From JBGANR01 sp044222225 (GTDB lineage: Bacteria; Actinomycetota; Actinomycetes; Mycobacteriales; Mycobacteriaceae): a stretch of 64,000 nucleotides of DNA. Every line of letters begins with the position of its first letter. Positions within the stretch are counted from its first letter, which is position 1. The notes beneath the pieces are model-generated. The model was given only the letters and a program-made list of their open reading frames with translations. It ran no database searches and was not told where the DNA came from. The stretch covers positions 246,173-310,172 of the forward strand of contig JBGANR010000001.1 in assembly GCA_044222225.1 (NCBI GenBank). The letters are read 5' to 3'. A program made the position numbers and the translations under genes. Below, in pieces: positions 24,171 to 34,270 of the stretch.

Positions 24171-25397
24171 GTGCCGGAGAATACGAGCGCGCTGGGGGTG
24201 TCGGCCGGGTCCGACACGATCCACACCGCGCTGCTGACCATGAAAGAGGGCGGCCCGCCGAGGGTCGATCTGCGGTTGTTCACGGAGACGTCGCGCCGCG
24301 GCGGACTCGGTGAGCGGATCACCGCGGTGCTCGATTCCCTCGGGGCGAAGCCGGACGTCGTCGGCATCGCCTGCCGTACGCCCGCCGACGAAGCGGCCGT
24401 CCGTGGCCGGCGCGGTCTCGCCGACGGCTCCGCGCTCGTCGTCGCGGAGATGGACGCGATCGTCGCGGCGCTCGAGCCCACCGGCGTCACCGACCGGTAT
24501 GGATCGGTGCTGGTCGTGGACATCGGCGCGACCGGGACGAGTGTCTACCGGATGCTGCCGGCCGAGGGTTCCATCGCCGAGCTCACCCGCGATGACGACA
24601 CGACCGCGGCGTCGGCGGGGGACCCTGAGATCATCGCGGCCTTCAGCGCGCGGCTGAGTGATCTCGCCGCCGGCGACGAGGCCCTCGTCCTGGTCGGCGG
24701 CGGCGCCGCGGCGCCCGGCGTCGTCGACGCCTTCGCCGATTCCCCGTGGGCCGTCATCGCGCCCGAGGATCCCGAGTCGGTCTCCGCCGTGGGCGCAGCG
24801 CGACTGGCCGTTCTCGCCGGCCCGGTGGCGGCAGCGCCCGTACCGGCCCGGAGACGTCGCCGCGCCGGCGTCCTTCCGCTGGCCGTCGTGACGCTGGCGC
24901 TCGTCATCTCCGGGCTCGCCGTGTACGCGGTGGTCCGGACGCCGATATCGCCGCAGGTCCCCGGCCCGGCGAGCGTCGCTGGATCGACGGATGTCTCCGG
25001 GGCCGTCGAAGCCGGAGCGTCATCCCGCTCGACGGCCACGACGACCGCCGCGGAGCCGCCGCCCCGGATCGAACCGCGGCCGCAGCCCGCCTACCCGACC
25101 GAGCCGAGGTGGTCGACGACGATCATCGAGCCGGAGCCCACGTCGAGCAGCATGACCACCGTGACGCTGACGCCGCCCCCGGGTTGGACGTGGCCGAGCC
25201 CGCCGCAGCAGACGACGCCCGGGACCTCGGGCACCGATACACGGAGCAGCGCTCCGGGCTCGAGCACCCCGAATCCGACCACGCCGTGGCCGGATTCGGG
25301 TTCGAGCAACGGGCTCGCGCCGAGAGGGTCGCGAACGTCGGCACCGTCGACGACCACCCTGACGCCGGCCGCGCCGACGTCCACGCCCACAAGCTGA
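24171..25397 (+). CDS. Actin/Hsp70-fold membrane protein with Pro/Ser/Thr-rich tail
   Basis: Product of 408 residues. The N-terminal about 215 residues (ALGVSAGSDTIHTALL, then VLVVDIGATGTSVYRM and ALVLVGGGAAAPGVVDAF) look like an actin/Hsp70-type ATPase fold, with phosphate-binding loops in the expected order. This resembles the mycobacterial DUF7159 proteins. A single membrane helix (about 230-250) is followed by a long low-complexity tail rich in Pro, Ser and Thr that would lie outside the cell. The function is unknown. GTG start with GGGGAG a few bases upstream. The stop lies inside the 5' arm of the terminator hairpin. Confidence 0.72.
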   Translation: MPENTSALGVSAGSDTIHTALLTMKEGGPPRVDLRLFTETSRRGGLGERITAVLDSLGAKPDVVGIACRTPADEAAVRGRRGLADGSALVVAEMDAIVAALEPTGVTDRYGSVLVVDIGATGTSVYRMLPAEGSIAELTRDDDTTAASAGDPEIIAAFSARLSDLAAGDEALVLVGGGAAAPGVVDAFADSPWAVIAPEDPESVSAVGAARLAVLAGPVAAAPVPARRRRRAGVLPLAVVTLALVISGLAVYAVVRTPISPQVPGPASVAGSTDVSGAVEAGASSRSTATTTAAEPPPRIEPRPQPAYPTEPRWSTTIIEPEPTSSSMTTVTLTPPPGWTWPSPPQQTTPGTSGTDTRSSAPGSSTPNPTTPWPDSGSSNGLAPRGSRTSAPSTTTLTPAAPTSTPTS

Positions 25398-25437
25398 ATC
25401 GAGCCGACCCCGCGGACGGGGCCGGCTCGATTCAGCT
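25392..25437. terminator. Bidirectional terminator hairpin
   Basis: 21-bp stem (one mismatch) with loop CGGA between the convergent 24171 gene and metX. The TGA of the plus-strand gene (25395-25397) is part of the left arm. Confidence 0.85.
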
Positions 25438-25451
25438 GTTCGACGAGCCGC

Positions 25452-26600
25452 TCAGACCTCTCGGTCGGCGAGCTCCAGCATCCGGCGGAGCATCGCCGCG
25501 ATCGGTGCGAACTGGGTGAGGAAGCCGTCGTGCCCGGCATCGGTGTCGATCACCTGCAGGCCGTCGACGCACCCGGGCAGTGCCGCGGCCAGCTCGGCCT
25601 GCTGCGACAACGGGTAGAGCCGGTCACTCGTGATGCCGCCCACGACGACCGGGACCGGGCAGCTCGCCAGTGCCGCCGCGACGCCGCCGCGGCCGCGGCC
25701 GACGTCGTGATGGTTGAGCACCTCGGTGAGAACGACGTAGCTGCCCGCGTCGAACCGCCGGACGAGCTTGTCGGCCTGATGATCGAGGTAGCTCTGGATC
25801 GCGTACCGCTCACCGGTGAGCGGATGTTCGCCGCGCTGCGCGTCGTTGCGGAAGCGATCGTCGAGATCGTCCGCGGTGCGGTAGCTGAGGTGGGCGATGC
25901 GCCGGGCGACGCCCAGCCCGGCGGTCGGTGCGACGCCGGTGCCGTGGTAATTGCCGCCGCGCCAGTTCGGGTCGGCGCGGATGGCGGCGAGCTGCGTCGA
26001 CTGTGTGCCGATCTGATCGGCCGTCGCCCGGGCACCGACGGCCAGGACGAGTGCCGCACGCACCTTCTCCGGGTGGCCGACGATCCATTCCAGTGCTCGG
26101 GCCCCGCCCATCGAGCCGCCGGCGACGGCCGCGAGTCGCGTCACGCCGAGCTCACGCAGCAGGGCGACCTCGGCGTCGACCTGGTCGCGGACCGTGATGA
26201 TCGGGAACCGCGAGCCGTAGGGCAGGCCGTCTGCGGCGAGCGAACCCGGGCCGGTCGATCCGGAGCAGCCGCCCAGGACGTTGATCGACACCGCGCACCA
26301 CTGGTCGGTGTCGATCGCCGCGCCGGGCCCGATGAGCCCGTCCCACCAGCCCGCCGTCGGCTGAGACGGGCCGGCGGCCCCGGTGGCGTGCGAATCACCG
26401 GTGAGGGCGTGGAGCACGAGTACGACGTTGTCGAGCTCGGGCGTGGGACGACCCCACCGCTGGAACGCGAGGGTGATGTCGTCGATCCGCCCGCCCGCCT
26501 CGAGCGGCAGCGCCCCGATGGAGCGCGACTGCAGGTGACCGTCGGGAGCCGTGGCCCAGTCGGGCAGGGAGAGAGTGCGGGGGGAGGTCTGCGTCGTCAT
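25452..26600 (-). CDS. metX: Homoserine O-acetyltransferase
   Basis: Product of 382 residues, an alpha/beta-hydrolase that transfers acetyl from acetyl-CoA to homoserine in methionine synthesis. The catalytic triad is recognisable: Ser in [13 protein letters not shown], Asp in TSDRLYPLS and His in [21 protein letters not shown] forms the oxyanion region. It follows metY by 4 bp on the same strand, so both are controlled by the SAM-binding leader upstream of metY. A strong hairpin after its stop ends the operon. Confidence 0.97.
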   Translation of the reverse strand: MTTQTSPRTLSLPDWATAPDGHLQSRSIGALPLEAGGRIDDITLAFQRWGRPTPELDNVVLVLHALTGDSHATGAAGPSQPTAGWWDGLIGPGAAIDTDQWCAVSINVLGGCSGSTGPGSLAADGLPYGSRFPIITVRDQVDAEVALLRELGVTRLAAVAGGSMGGARALEWIVGHPEKVRAALVLAVGARATADQIGTQSTQLAAIRADPNWRGGNYHGTGVAPTAGLGVARRIAHLSYRTADDLDDRFRNDAQRGEHPLTGERYAIQSYLDHQADKLVRRFDAGSYVVLTEVLNHHDVGRGRGGVAAALASCPVPVVVGGITSDRLYPLSQQAELAAALPGCVDGLQVIDTDAGHDGFLTQFAPIAAMLRRMLELADREV

Positions 26601-26604
26601 GTGT

Positions 26605-27912
26605 CTACTTCGCCGCCTCGAAGCCGAGCCGCAGGTCGGCGATGATGTCGTCGATGCCTTCCAGGCCGACGGCCAGCCGCACGAGTCCCGGCGTCACACC
26701 GGCGTCGAGCTGCTCCTGCGGGGCCAGCTGGCTGTGCGTCGTCGACGCCGGGTGGATGACCAGCGAGCGGACGTCGCCGATGTTCGCCACGTGCGAGTGC
26801 AGCTGCAACGCGTCGACGAAGCGCTTGCCCGCGTCGACGCCGCCCGCGATCTCGAACGCGACGATCGCCCCCTGCCCGCGCGGCGCGAGCCGCTGTCCCA
26901 ACTCGTAGTACGGCGACTCCGGCCGGCCGGCGTAGACCACCCGCTCGACCTGCTCCTGGCCGGCGAGGAACTCGGCGACGCGCTGCGCGTTGGCGACGTG
27001 CCGCTCGACGCGGAGGCTGAGCGTCTCCAAGCCCTGGGACAGCAGGAAGGCGTTGAACGGGCTGATCGCCGCACCCGTGTCGCGCAGCAGTTGCACGCGC
27101 GCCTTGAGTGCGTACGCGGGAGCGCCGAGGTCGGCGAAGACGGCGCCGTGGTAGCTCGGATCAGGCTGCGTGAAACCGGGGAACAGGTCGACGCCGTCGC
27201 GCTGCACCCGCCAGTCGAACGTGCCGGCGTCGATGATGACGCCGCCGATCGCGGTCCCGTGCCCGCCGATGTACTTGGTCGCCGAGTGGACGACGACGTC
27301 GGCGCCGTGCGCGATCGGGTTGAGCAGGTACGGGGTGGCGACCGTGTTGTCGACGATGAGCGGCACGCCCAGCGAATGCGCGACGCCGGCGACGGCCGGG
27401 ATGTCGAGCACCTCGTTGTTCGGGTTGGAGATCGTCTCGGCGTAGAAGGCGCGGGTGTTCTCCCGGGCCGCCGCCCGCCAGGACTCCGGGTCGTCCGGAT
27501 TCTCGACGAACGAGACCTCCAGCCCGAGTTTGGGCAGCGTGTGCTGGACGAGGTTGTACGTGCCGCCGTACAGCCGGGGGCTGACGACGATGTGCGAGCC
27601 GGCCTCGGCGACGTTGAGGATCGCGTACGTCGTCGCGGCCTGGCCGGACGCCACGAGCAGCGCCGCGACACCGCCCTCGAGCGCGGCGAGCCGCTGCTCG
27701 ACGGCGTCCTGCGTCGGATTCATGATGCGGGTGTAGATGTTGCCGGGCTCGGCGAGGCCGAACAGGTTCGCCGCGTGCGTCGTGTCGTTGAAGACGTACG
27801 ACGTCGTCTGATAGATCGGCAACGCCCGGGCGTTGGTCGCGGTGTCGGCGTTCTGGCCGGCGTGGATCTGCCTGGTCTCGAACGAGTACTCGGGTGAGGA
27901 GAAGTCGGTCAT
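26605..27912 (-). CDS. metY: O-acetylhomoserine sulfhydrylase
   Basis: Product of 435 residues of the Cys/Met PLP-dependent family. It converts O-acetylhomoserine and sulfide to homocysteine. [10 protein letters not shown] near the N-terminus, [20 protein letters not shown], and the PLP lysine in [16 protein letters not shown] are diagnostic for the sulfhydrylase branch. First gene of the metY-metX operon, with a good GGAGG site before the ATG. Expression is probably shut off by S-adenosylmethionine through the leader at 27970-28078. Confidence 0.97.
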   Translation of the reverse strand: MTDFSSPEYSFETRQIHAGQNADTATNARALPIYQTTSYVFNDTTHAANLFGLAEPGNIYTRIMNPTQDAVEQRLAALEGGVAALLVASGQAATTYAILNVAEAGSHIVVSPRLYGGTYNLVQHTLPKLGLEVSFVENPDDPESWRAAARENTRAFYAETISNPNNEVLDIPAVAGVAHSLGVPLIVDNTVATPYLLNPIAHGADVVVHSATKYIGGHGTAIGGVIIDAGTFDWRVQRDGVDLFPGFTQPDPSYHGAVFADLGAPAYALKARVQLLRDTGAAISPFNAFLLSQGLETLSLRVERHVANAQRVAEFLAGQEQVERVVYAGRPESPYYELGQRLAPRGQGAIVAFEIAGGVDAGKRFVDALQLHSHVANIGDVRSLVIHPASTTHSQLAPQEQLDAGVTPGLVRLAVGLEGIDDIIADLRLGFEAAK

Positions 27913-27969
27913 GCGGTCAACCTCCGGCGGGGGTGGATTCCCCTGTCAGGGGCCCGAACGGGCCCGCGC

Positions 27970-28078
27970 TTGCCGGACGGCGATCGCCTCCGGCCCGGTC
28001 ATCACCCGGGGCACCCCACCGCGGTCGAGGGGGTTGCCGGTCAGCGCAGCCGGGGCTGTCGCGCTGACGCTCATGACC
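27970..28078 (-). ncRNA. SAM-IV-type riboswitch upstream of metY
   Basis: Read on the minus strand, the RNA begins GGTCATGAGCGTCAGCGCGA and continues through GACAGCCCCGGC, GACCGGCAACC and GTGGGGTGCCCCGGGTGATG. The closing helix P1 is GGTCAT (28078-28073) with ATGACC (28002-27997). These are the conserved blocks of SAM-I/SAM-IV aptamers in actinobacteria. The 3' extension past P1 (to about 27970) would hold the extra SAM-IV helices. It binds S-adenosylmethionine and should lower metY-metX expression. Confidence 0.88.
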
Positions 28079-28086
28079 TGCACGCG

Positions 28087-28092
28087 AATATA
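28087..28092 (-). promoter_or_regulatory. -10 box of the metY riboswitch transcript
   Basis: TATATT on the minus strand lies about 9 nt before the first base of the aptamer. A TTGTCG hexamer about 19 nt further upstream (28112-28117) could be the -35 box. Confidence 0.5.
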
Positions 28093-28260
28093 GCCGACGC
28101 CCCCGACGCGGCGACAACGTCGTGGGTGAGGTCCGACGCTCCCGCGCTCCCGCGGCGACCGGCGTCACCGGGCACCCGACGCCGTCACGGTCGTCACATG
28201 TGGTACGAACCACCACGAATTCGGGATGGCCGGAGGTCTGCGGTGGCGTTGTGATCGCCC

Positions 28261-29565
28261 GTGGTCATCTCTCACACAGCATCGACGTCCGTGCCCCCGG
28301 TGCGCTGGGGCCTGCGTCCCGCGTCCGTCCGTGACGCGTCGCCCGGCCGGACGGCGGCGATCCTCGCCCTCGCGTTCGGCGGCTTCGGCATCGGGACGAC
28401 GGAGTTCGTCGCGATGGGGCTGCTGCCGTCCGTCGCGGCGGCCTTCGACATCAGTGAGCCGACGGCCGGACACACGGTGACGGCGTATGCGCTCGGCGTC
28501 GTGGTCGGCGCGCCCGTCATCGCGGCCGCCGCGGCCCGGGTGCAACGCCGGACCCTTCTGCTCTGGCTCATGGTGGCCTTCACCCTCGGCAATCTCGCGA
28601 CGGTGCTCGCGCCGAGCTACCCGGCGCTCATCGCGGCGCGTTTCGTCGCGGGTCTGCCGCACGGCGCCTACTTCGGCGTCGCGGCCATCGTGGCGGCACA
28701 CCTCGCACCCGAGGGCAAACGGGCGACCTATGTCGGCAACGTCATGCTCGGTCTCGCCGTCGCGAACGTCGCGGGCGTGCCGGCGGCGACCTGGCTCGGC
28801 GACCTCTTCGGCTGGCGGACGGCGTTCGCCGTCGTCGTGGGCATCGGACTGGCCACCGTCGTGGCCCTGGCCCGGAACCTGCCCGACCTCTCCGGGATCC
28901 CGGAGTCGAACCCCATGACCGAGCTCGGCGCGCTGCGCCGCTCGCAGGTGTGGTTCGTGCTGCTCATCGGCATCGTCGGCTTCGGTGGCATGTTCGCCTT
29001 CTATACCTACATCCGGACGACGCTGACCGACGTCAGCGGCCTGAGCGACGCGGTCATCCCCATCGCGCTCGCGCTCTACGGAGTCGGCATGGTGCTCGGC
29101 AACATCATCGGCGGCCGGGCGGCGGACGGTGTCGGACCGGCCGCGATCCCCGTCGGACTGGCGTCGATGGCGCTGGCGCTGACGGCGTTCGTCGTGCTGG
29201 CGGAGTCGCCGTGGGCCGCGCTCGCCCTCATGGTGGTCGTCGGTGCGGCCGGCGCCTCGCTCGTCGCGCCGCTGCAGACGCGTCTCATGGACGTCGCCGA
29301 CGACGCGCAGACGCTCGCCGCGTCCCTCAATCACTCGGCGCTCAACGTCGCCAACGCGCTCGGCGCCCTGCTCGGCGGCGTCGTCATCGACCTCGGCTGG
29401 GGCCGGCTGGCGCCGTCGGGGCTCGGGATCGGGCTGGCGGTGGCGGGGATCGGCGTCTTCTGGCTCGCCCGGCTCGACGCTCGCCGGTCCGTCGGCCGCA
29501 CGGGTGATTCCGTCGCCGCGGCTACGGCGGATCGGTCCACCGATCTTGTCGGAGCCGTGCGCTAG
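28261..29565 (+). CDS. MFS transporter, DHA1-like
   Basis: Product of 434 residues with about 12 membrane helices. GIGTTEFVAMGLLPSVAAAF and ALGVVVGAPVIAAAAARVQR match helices 1 and 2-3 of the drug:H+ antiporter-1 (AraJ/YdhP-like) group, with the GxxxGP-like region PHGAYFGVAA. It is probably an exporter of unknown substrate. The GTG at 28261 is taken; the GTG at 28291 is an equal alternative and gives a more usual short N-terminus. The stop codon overlaps the -10 box of xthA. Confidence 0.88.
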   Translation: MVISHTASTSVPPVRWGLRPASVRDASPGRTAAILALAFGGFGIGTTEFVAMGLLPSVAAAFDISEPTAGHTVTAYALGVVVGAPVIAAAAARVQRRTLLLWLMVAFTLGNLATVLAPSYPALIAARFVAGLPHGAYFGVAAIVAAHLAPEGKRATYVGNVMLGLAVANVAGVPAATWLGDLFGWRTAFAVVVGIGLATVVALARNLPDLSGIPESNPMTELGALRRSQVWFVLLIGIVGFGGMFAFYTYIRTTLTDVSGLSDAVIPIALALYGVGMVLGNIIGGRAADGVGPAAIPVGLASMALALTAFVVLAESPWAALALMVVVGAAGASLVAPLQTRLMDVADDAQTLAASLNHSALNVANALGALLGGVVIDLGWGRLAPSGLGIGLAVAGIGVFWLARLDARRSVGRTGDSVAAATADRSTDLVGAVR

Positions 29566-29568
29566 GTT
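29563..29568 (+). promoter_or_regulatory. -10 box of leaderless xthA overlapping the MFS stop
   Basis: TAGGTT, whose first three bases are the MFS stop codon, is followed after 6 nt by the xthA GTG. Confidence 0.5.
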
Positions 29569-29574
29569 CTTCGC

Positions 29575-30390
29575 GTGGCCCTCACCATCTCGACCATCAA
29601 CGTCAACGGCGTCCGCGCGGCCGTCCGGGAGCGCTCCGAGACCAATCTCGGACTGCTCGCGTGGCTGCGCGAGACGTCGTCGGACGTGGTGTGCCTGCAG
29701 GAGACCCGCGCCACGCACGCGCAGGTCCACGCCGCGCTCGCGCCGGCCGTCGTCGACGGCTGGCACGTCGCGCTCGCGGAGTCGGAGACGGCCGGACGCA
29801 ACGGCGTCGCCGTGCTGTCGCGACGCCGGCCGGACGCCGTCCGGGTCGGTTTCGGCGACGACGAGTTCCGTGACGCGGGGCGCTACCTCGAAGCGGATTT
29901 CGGCGCGCTCACCGTCGCCAGTCTCTATCTGCCCTCGGGAAACGTCGGCACGCCCAAGCAGGACGAGAAGGAGCGCTTCCTCAAGGTGTTCGGCGACTAT
30001 CTCGCGGGGCTGGGCCGCGCGGAGCGCGACGTCGTCGTCTGCGGCGACTGGAACATCGCGCACACCGAGCGTGACCTCAAGAACCACAAGGGGAACAAGA
30101 ACAACTCCGGTTTCCTGCCGTACGAGCGGGAATGGCTCGGTGCGCTGACCGGTGACGGCGGTGCCTGGATCGACGTCGCCCGGCGGCTGCATCCGGACGT
30201 CGACGGCCCTTACACCTGGTGGTCGTGGCGGGGCAAGGCCTTCGACAACGATTCGGGCTGGCGCATCGATCTGCAGTACGCCACCGCGTCGCTCGGTGCC
30301 CGGGCCGTCTCGGCGCACGTCGAGCGGCCGCCGGCGTACGACCTGCGCTGGTCGGACCATTCGCCGCTGACCGTCGTCTACGACGACTGA
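29575..30390 (+). CDS. xthA: Exodeoxyribonuclease III / AP endonuclease
   Basis: Product of 271 residues, the usual ExoIII length. Exonuclease-endonuclease-phosphatase motifs are complete: [18 protein letters not shown] (metal-binding Glu), [23 protein letters not shown] (Asp and Asn of the active site), DLQYAT and the C-terminal WSDHSPL (catalytic Asp-His). It cleaves DNA at abasic sites and degrades 3' ends in base-excision repair. GTG start, leaderless by the TAGGTT box 6 nt upstream. Thirty-two bases separate it from trpS. Confidence 0.95.
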   Translation: MALTISTINVNGVRAAVRERSETNLGLLAWLRETSSDVVCLQETRATHAQVHAALAPAVVDGWHVALAESETAGRNGVAVLSRRRPDAVRVGFGDDEFRDAGRYLEADFGALTVASLYLPSGNVGTPKQDEKERFLKVFGDYLAGLGRAERDVVVCGDWNIAHTERDLKNHKGNKNNSGFLPYEREWLGALTGDGGAWIDVARRLHPDVDGPYTWWSWRGKAFDNDSGWRIDLQYATASLGARAVSAHVERPPAYDLRWSDHSPLTVVYDD

Positions 30391-30422
30391 CCCGACCGAC
30401 CACGATTCGACGGAGAACCACC

Positions 30423-31439
30423 GTGAGCACTCCCGCGTCGCCGCGCGTCCTGTCCGGCATCCAGCCGACGAGCGACTCCTATCACCTCGGCAACTACCTC
30501 GGCGCCGTCCGCGGCTGGGTCGAGCTCGGTCGCCGATACGACGACAGCTTGTACTTCATCCCGGACATGCACGCCATCACCGTGCCGCAGGATCCGGCCG
30601 ACCTGCGCGAACGCACCTACCGCGGCGTCGCGCAGCTCATCGCCGCCGGCGTCGACCCGGCGCGGTCGGCGATCTACGTGCAGTCGCACGTCGCCGAGCA
30701 CGCGCAGCTGGCCTGGGTGCTCAACTGCGTCGCGAGTTTCGGTGAGATGAGCCGGATGACGCAGTTCAAGGACAAGTCGGCGAAGGGCGGCGCCGACGCG
30801 TCGACCGTCGGGCTGTTCACCTATCCCGCGCTGATGGCGGCTGACATCCTGCTCTACCAGGCGGATCTCGTGCCGACGGGGGAGGACCAGCGGCAGCACA
30901 TCGAGCTCACCCGCAACCTCGCGCAGCGCTTCAACAACCGCTACGGCCAGACGTTCGTGGTCCCCGAACCCCTCATCGGCGCCGACGCCGCGAAGATCTA
31001 CGACCTGCAGAATCCGACGGCGAAGATGAGCAAGTCCGCGGAGAGCCCGGCCGGTCTCGTGCAGATCCTCGACGCGCCGAAGGTCTCGGCCAAGAAGATC
31101 CGCTCGGCCGTCACCGACAACGACGCCGTCATCGCCTACGACCGGCAGGCCAAGCCGGGCGTCAGCAACCTGCTGACGATCAACGCCGCGCTCACCGCGC
31201 GCCGCGTCGAGGACGTCGTCGCGGCCTTCGAGGGCAAGGGCTACGGACACCTCAAGGTGGAGACGGCCGACGCGCTCGAGGCCGAGGTGGCGCCCATCCG
31301 GACGCGGTTCGACGAGCTGATGGCCGACCGCGGCGAACTGCGGCGGATCCTCGCCGACGGCGCCGCGCGGGTGCGTCCGATCGCGGCGAAGACGCTGGCA
31401 GACGTGTACGAGAAGGTAGGGTTCGTACCCGGACGTTGA
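30423..31439 (+). CDS. trpS: Tryptophanyl-tRNA synthetase
   Basis: Product of 338 residues, a class I aminoacyl-tRNA synthetase charging tRNA-Trp. [18 protein letters not shown] holds the HIGH-like signature (HLGN) and [13 protein letters not shown] the KMSKS loop. [19 protein letters not shown] is the typical central block. The GTG at 30423 follows a GGAGA site; longer in-frame sequence overlaps xthA and is not used. The yhjD-like gene follows 13 bp later, the same pairing as in mycobacteria. Confidence 0.97.
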   Translation: MSTPASPRVLSGIQPTSDSYHLGNYLGAVRGWVELGRRYDDSLYFIPDMHAITVPQDPADLRERTYRGVAQLIAAGVDPARSAIYVQSHVAEHAQLAWVLNCVASFGEMSRMTQFKDKSAKGGADASTVGLFTYPALMAADILLYQADLVPTGEDQRQHIELTRNLAQRFNNRYGQTFVVPEPLIGADAAKIYDLQNPTAKMSKSAESPAGLVQILDAPKVSAKKIRSAVTDNDAVIAYDRQAKPGVSNLLTINAALTARRVEDVVAAFEGKGYGHLKVETADALEAEVAPIRTRFDELMADRGELRRILADGAARVRPIAAKTLADVYEKVGFVPGR

Positions 31440-31452
31440 CGGGAGGACGACG

Positions 31453-32532
31453 GTGGCCGAGAAGCGTGTGACAGGGGAGCAGGCGGGCGGCGACCGGACC
31501 GGCGGGGCGGGCGGCGCCGGTGAGCAGGGCGTCCTCGACCGGTACACCGAGAAGTATCCGGCGCTCGGCCACATGGTCGCGGCCGGCAAACGCTACACCG
31601 AGCAGAACGGCGACTACTACGCCGCCGGCATCACGTACTTCAGCGTGCTCGCGCTCTTCCCGATCATCATGGTCGCCGTCGCCGTCGCCGGGTTCGTGCT
31701 GGCCAGCAATCCGGAGTGGATGGACCAGATCCGGGAGCGGATCGTGAGCGCGGTGCAGGGCGACATGGGCGATCAGCTCACCGCGCTCCTCGACAAGGCG
31801 GTCGCCTCGCGCGGCACCGTGGGCGTGATCGGCCTCGTCGGTGCGCTGTACGCCGGGCTCGGGTGGATGGCCAATCTGCGGATGGCTCTCACCGAGCAGT
31901 GGAAGCACGTGCCCGATCCGGACGGTTTCATCGCCACCAAGCGCTCGGACTTCGTCGCGCTCGTCGGTCTCGGCGGGGCGATGATCCTCTCGTTCGCGCT
32001 GGCGGCCGTGTCCAGCAGCGGCCTCGTTCCCCGGCTCCTCGAGTTGGCGATGCTCGACGAACTGCCGGGCGTCGGCTACGCGATCCGCGCCGCCGCGGTG
32101 GTCATCAGCCTGGCCGCGTCGTGGCTGCTGTTCACCTGGGTCATCGCGAAGCTGCCCCGGGTACGGCTGCCGCTGCGCAAGGCGCGTAAGGCCGGCCTGC
32201 TCACGGCGATCGTGTTCGAGGCGTTCAAGTACATCGCCAGCTTCTACCTCAAGATCGTGCTCACCGGCCCCGCCGGCGCCACCTTCGGGCCGATCCTCGG
32301 CATCATGGTCTTCGCGTTCTTCACCGCGCGCATCATCCTGTTCGCGACCGCCTGGGCGGCGACCGATCCGGCCAATGCCGAGTTCGCGCCCGCGGTCCCG
32401 GATCCGATCATCCGCCCGACGTACGTCGTCGAGGAGGGCGTCAGCGGCAAGGGTGTGCTCGCCGCCGTCGGGGCCGGTGTCGTCGTGGCCGTCGGGCTCG
32501 GCGGCTGGGCGCGGCGGCGTCCGCGAGGATAG
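31453..32532 (+). CDS. yhjD: YihY/YhjD-family inner membrane protein
   Basis: Product of 359 residues with about six membrane helices and a hydrophilic, Gly-rich N-terminus. NGDYYAAGITYFSVLALFPI is the hallmark of the YihY (BrkB) family, and the whole resembles the YhjD subgroup, proposed to act in lipid or lipopolysaccharide-related transport in E. coli. Its role in mycolic-acid bacteria is not established. Co-directional with trpS at 13 bp, so it is probably co-transcribed. The C-terminus ends with a single extra helix and an arginine-rich tail. Confidence 0.87.
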   Translation: MAEKRVTGEQAGGDRTGGAGGAGEQGVLDRYTEKYPALGHMVAAGKRYTEQNGDYYAAGITYFSVLALFPIIMVAVAVAGFVLASNPEWMDQIRERIVSAVQGDMGDQLTALLDKAVASRGTVGVIGLVGALYAGLGWMANLRMALTEQWKHVPDPDGFIATKRSDFVALVGLGGAMILSFALAAVSSSGLVPRLLELAMLDELPGVGYAIRAAAVVISLAASWLLFTWVIAKLPRVRLPLRKARKAGLLTAIVFEAFKYIASFYLKIVLTGPAGATFGPILGIMVFAFFTARIILFATAWAATDPANAEFAPAVPDPIIRPTYVVEEGVSGKGVLAAVGAGVVVAVGLGGWARRRPRG

Positions 32533-32541
32533 GTCCGCGGG

Positions 32542-34179
32542 TCACGACGGGACCGCGCCGTCGTCGTACACGACCTCGCCGCCCACCACGGTCGCGCCGA
32601 CGGTGATGCGGGCGAGGTCGTCGGGATCGACGGTGTACGGATCGTCCGAGAGGACGACGAAGTCGGCGAGCATTCCCGGCCGCAACATTCCGGTGTCTCG
32701 TTCCCGGCCGGCGGCGTACGCGGAGCCGATGGTGTAGGCCCGCACGGCCTCGTCGACGGTGAGGCGTTCGCCGGGGCCGAGGATCCGGCCGCTCGCCGTC
32801 CGCCGCAGCACCATGTCCCGGATGCCGATGAGCGGCGCCGCGTCGGACACCGGTGCGTCGGACGAGCCGGGCAGCACCATCCCCGCCCGCAGCAGCGACT
32901 TCATGCGGTAGATGCGGGGCGCGAGGTCGGGATCGACGGCGGCCGCCATGGCGTCACCGAAATCCGAGATGAACCGCCCCTGCGGCACGGCGACCAGGCC
33001 GAGGGCCGCCGCGCGGGCGATCTGTGCGTCGGAGGCGAGCGCGAAGTGTTCGATGCGGTGGCGGACGTCCGGACGGGGAGACCGGCGAGTGGCCTCCTCG
33101 AGCGCGTCGAGGGTGTGGTCGATCGCGGCGTCGCCGATGGCGTGCGTGGCGACGGTCCAGCCGGCCTCGTGTGCGCCGACGATCATCCGGCGCAGGTCGT
33201 CGGGCTCGAATTGAAGGACACCGTGGTTGCCGGTCTCGCCGTGATAGCACCGGTGCATCGCCGCCGATCGGCCGATGAAGGAGCCGTCGGCCACGATCTT
33301 CACCGGTCCGATGCGCAGCCGATCGTCGCCGAGGCCGGTGCGCAGCCCCAGGTCGAGGCCGAACCAGCGGCGGTCGGTGGGACCGGCGATGCCGTGCAGC
33401 ATCGTGCAGTACGGCATCACGGTCGCCCGCACCAGCAGGACGCCGGCGTCGGCGGCGGCCTGGTAGGCGTGCAGATCCACCGGTGAGCTGCCGATCATGT
33501 CCGCGTCGCCGATACCGGGCTCGGTGATGGACGTCAGCCCGTGGCGCACCGCGGCGGTGGCGGCGAGACCGAGGTTTCGCGGCACGTCGACGTCCGACCG
33601 CAGCAGATCGGTGAGCAGGCCCATCGCGCGCTCCTGCAGCAGGCCAGTCGCTCGTCCGGACGCGTCGCGATGCACGACACCGCCGGGCACGTCGGGGACG
33701 CCGTCGCGGCCGGGGTGCCCGGCGAGTGCGAAGGCGCGCGTGTCGGCCGTCACCATGTGACAGCTGACGTGCTCGATCAGGACGGGACGTCCGCCGCCGA
33801 CGGCGTCGAGGTCCTCGGCCGTCGGGTGCCGACCGCCGAGGACGTTCTGGTCGTAGCCCCAGCCGTGCACCCAGGCGCCGGGCGGCAGGGTCGACGCATG
33901 CCGGCGCAGCGCGATGCGCAGCCGGCCGAGATCGGTGACGCCGCGCAGATCGACGGCGGCCAGCCGGGCGCCGACGAGGGACAGGTGATGGTGGGCGTCG
34001 TGGAAGCCGGGCAGCGCGGGGGCGCCGTCGAGGTCGACGGTCCGGCGGGCGGCGACGCCGTCGAGATCGCCGTCCAGGCCGACGATCCGGCCGCCGAGCA
34101 CACCGATCCGCGACGCCGTCGGACGCGCCGGATCGAGTGTGCGCAGCCGTCCGTTCGTGAAGACGACGTCGATGATTAC
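32542..34179 (-). CDS. YtcJ-like metal-dependent amidohydrolase, start codon unclear
   Basis: An amidohydrolase of about 545 residues. LPGFHDAHHHLSLVG gives the HxH metal motif, VATHAIGDAAID and RHRIEHFALAS the later metal histidines, and GSSDAPVSD the catalytic Asp. It resembles YtcJ-type proteins, whose substrates are mostly unknown. The first acceptable start is the GTG at 34101, but 26 codons upstream also read like the family N-terminus (VVFTNGRLRTLDPARP). At their head is GTA (34179-34177), 6 nt after a TAGCAT -10-like box. Either a former GTG has mutated, the start is unusual, or translation begins at 34101 with a shortened N-terminus. Confidence 0.85.
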   Translation of the reverse strand, partial: VIIDVVFTNGRLRTLDPARPTASRIGVLGGRIVGLDGDLDGVAARRTVDLDGAPALPGFHDAHHHLSLVGARLAAVDLRGVTDLGRLRIALRRHASTLPPGAWVHGWGYDQNVLGGRHPTAEDLDAVGGGRPVLIEHVSCHMVTADTRAFALAGHPGRDGVPDVPGGVVHRDASGRATGLLQERAMGLLTDLLRSDVDVPRNLGLAATAAVRHGLTSITEPGIGDADMIGSSPVDLHAYQAAADAGVLLVRATVMPYCTMLHGIAGPTDRRWFGLDLGLRTGLGDDRLRIGPVKIVADGSFIGRSAAMHRCYHGETGNHGVLQFEPDDLRRMIVGAHEAGWTVATHAIGDAAIDHTLDALEEATRRSPRPDVRHRIEHFALASDAQIARAAALGLVAVPQGRFISDFGDAMAAAVDPDLAPRIYRMKSLLRAGMVLPGSSDAPVSDAAPLIGIRDMVLRRTASGRILGPGERLTVDEAVRAYTIGSAYAAGRERDTGMLRPGMLADFVVLSDDPYTVDPDDLARITVGATVVGGEVVYDDGAVPS

Positions 34180-34215
34180 GGCGTGATGCTAGTCGCCGGA
34201 CCGGGGACGCAGACG

Positions 34216-34254
34216 ACTCCGGCCGCTCCCGCGGATGGCGGGAGCGGCCGGAGT
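34216..34254. terminator. Terminator of the micro-ORF cluster
   Basis: Perfect 17-bp GC-rich stem with a 5-nt loop, 16 bp downstream of the stop of the last micro-ORF (minus strand) and upstream of the amidohydrolase promoter. It separates the micro-ORF transcript from the amidohydrolase gene. Confidence 0.8.
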
Positions 34255-34270
34255 TCTCAGTGGTGGTCTG

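Larger units (their letters stand above)
27913..28260. other. Intergenic region between metY and the MFS gene
   Basis: 348 bp holding the SAM-IV-type riboswitch and metY promoter on the minus strand. GC-rich hairpins between the aptamer and the metY start (27940-27952 and 27951-27966) are likely part of the expression platform. No separate gene is visible. The plus-strand promoter of the MFS gene is not obvious. Confidence 0.6.
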
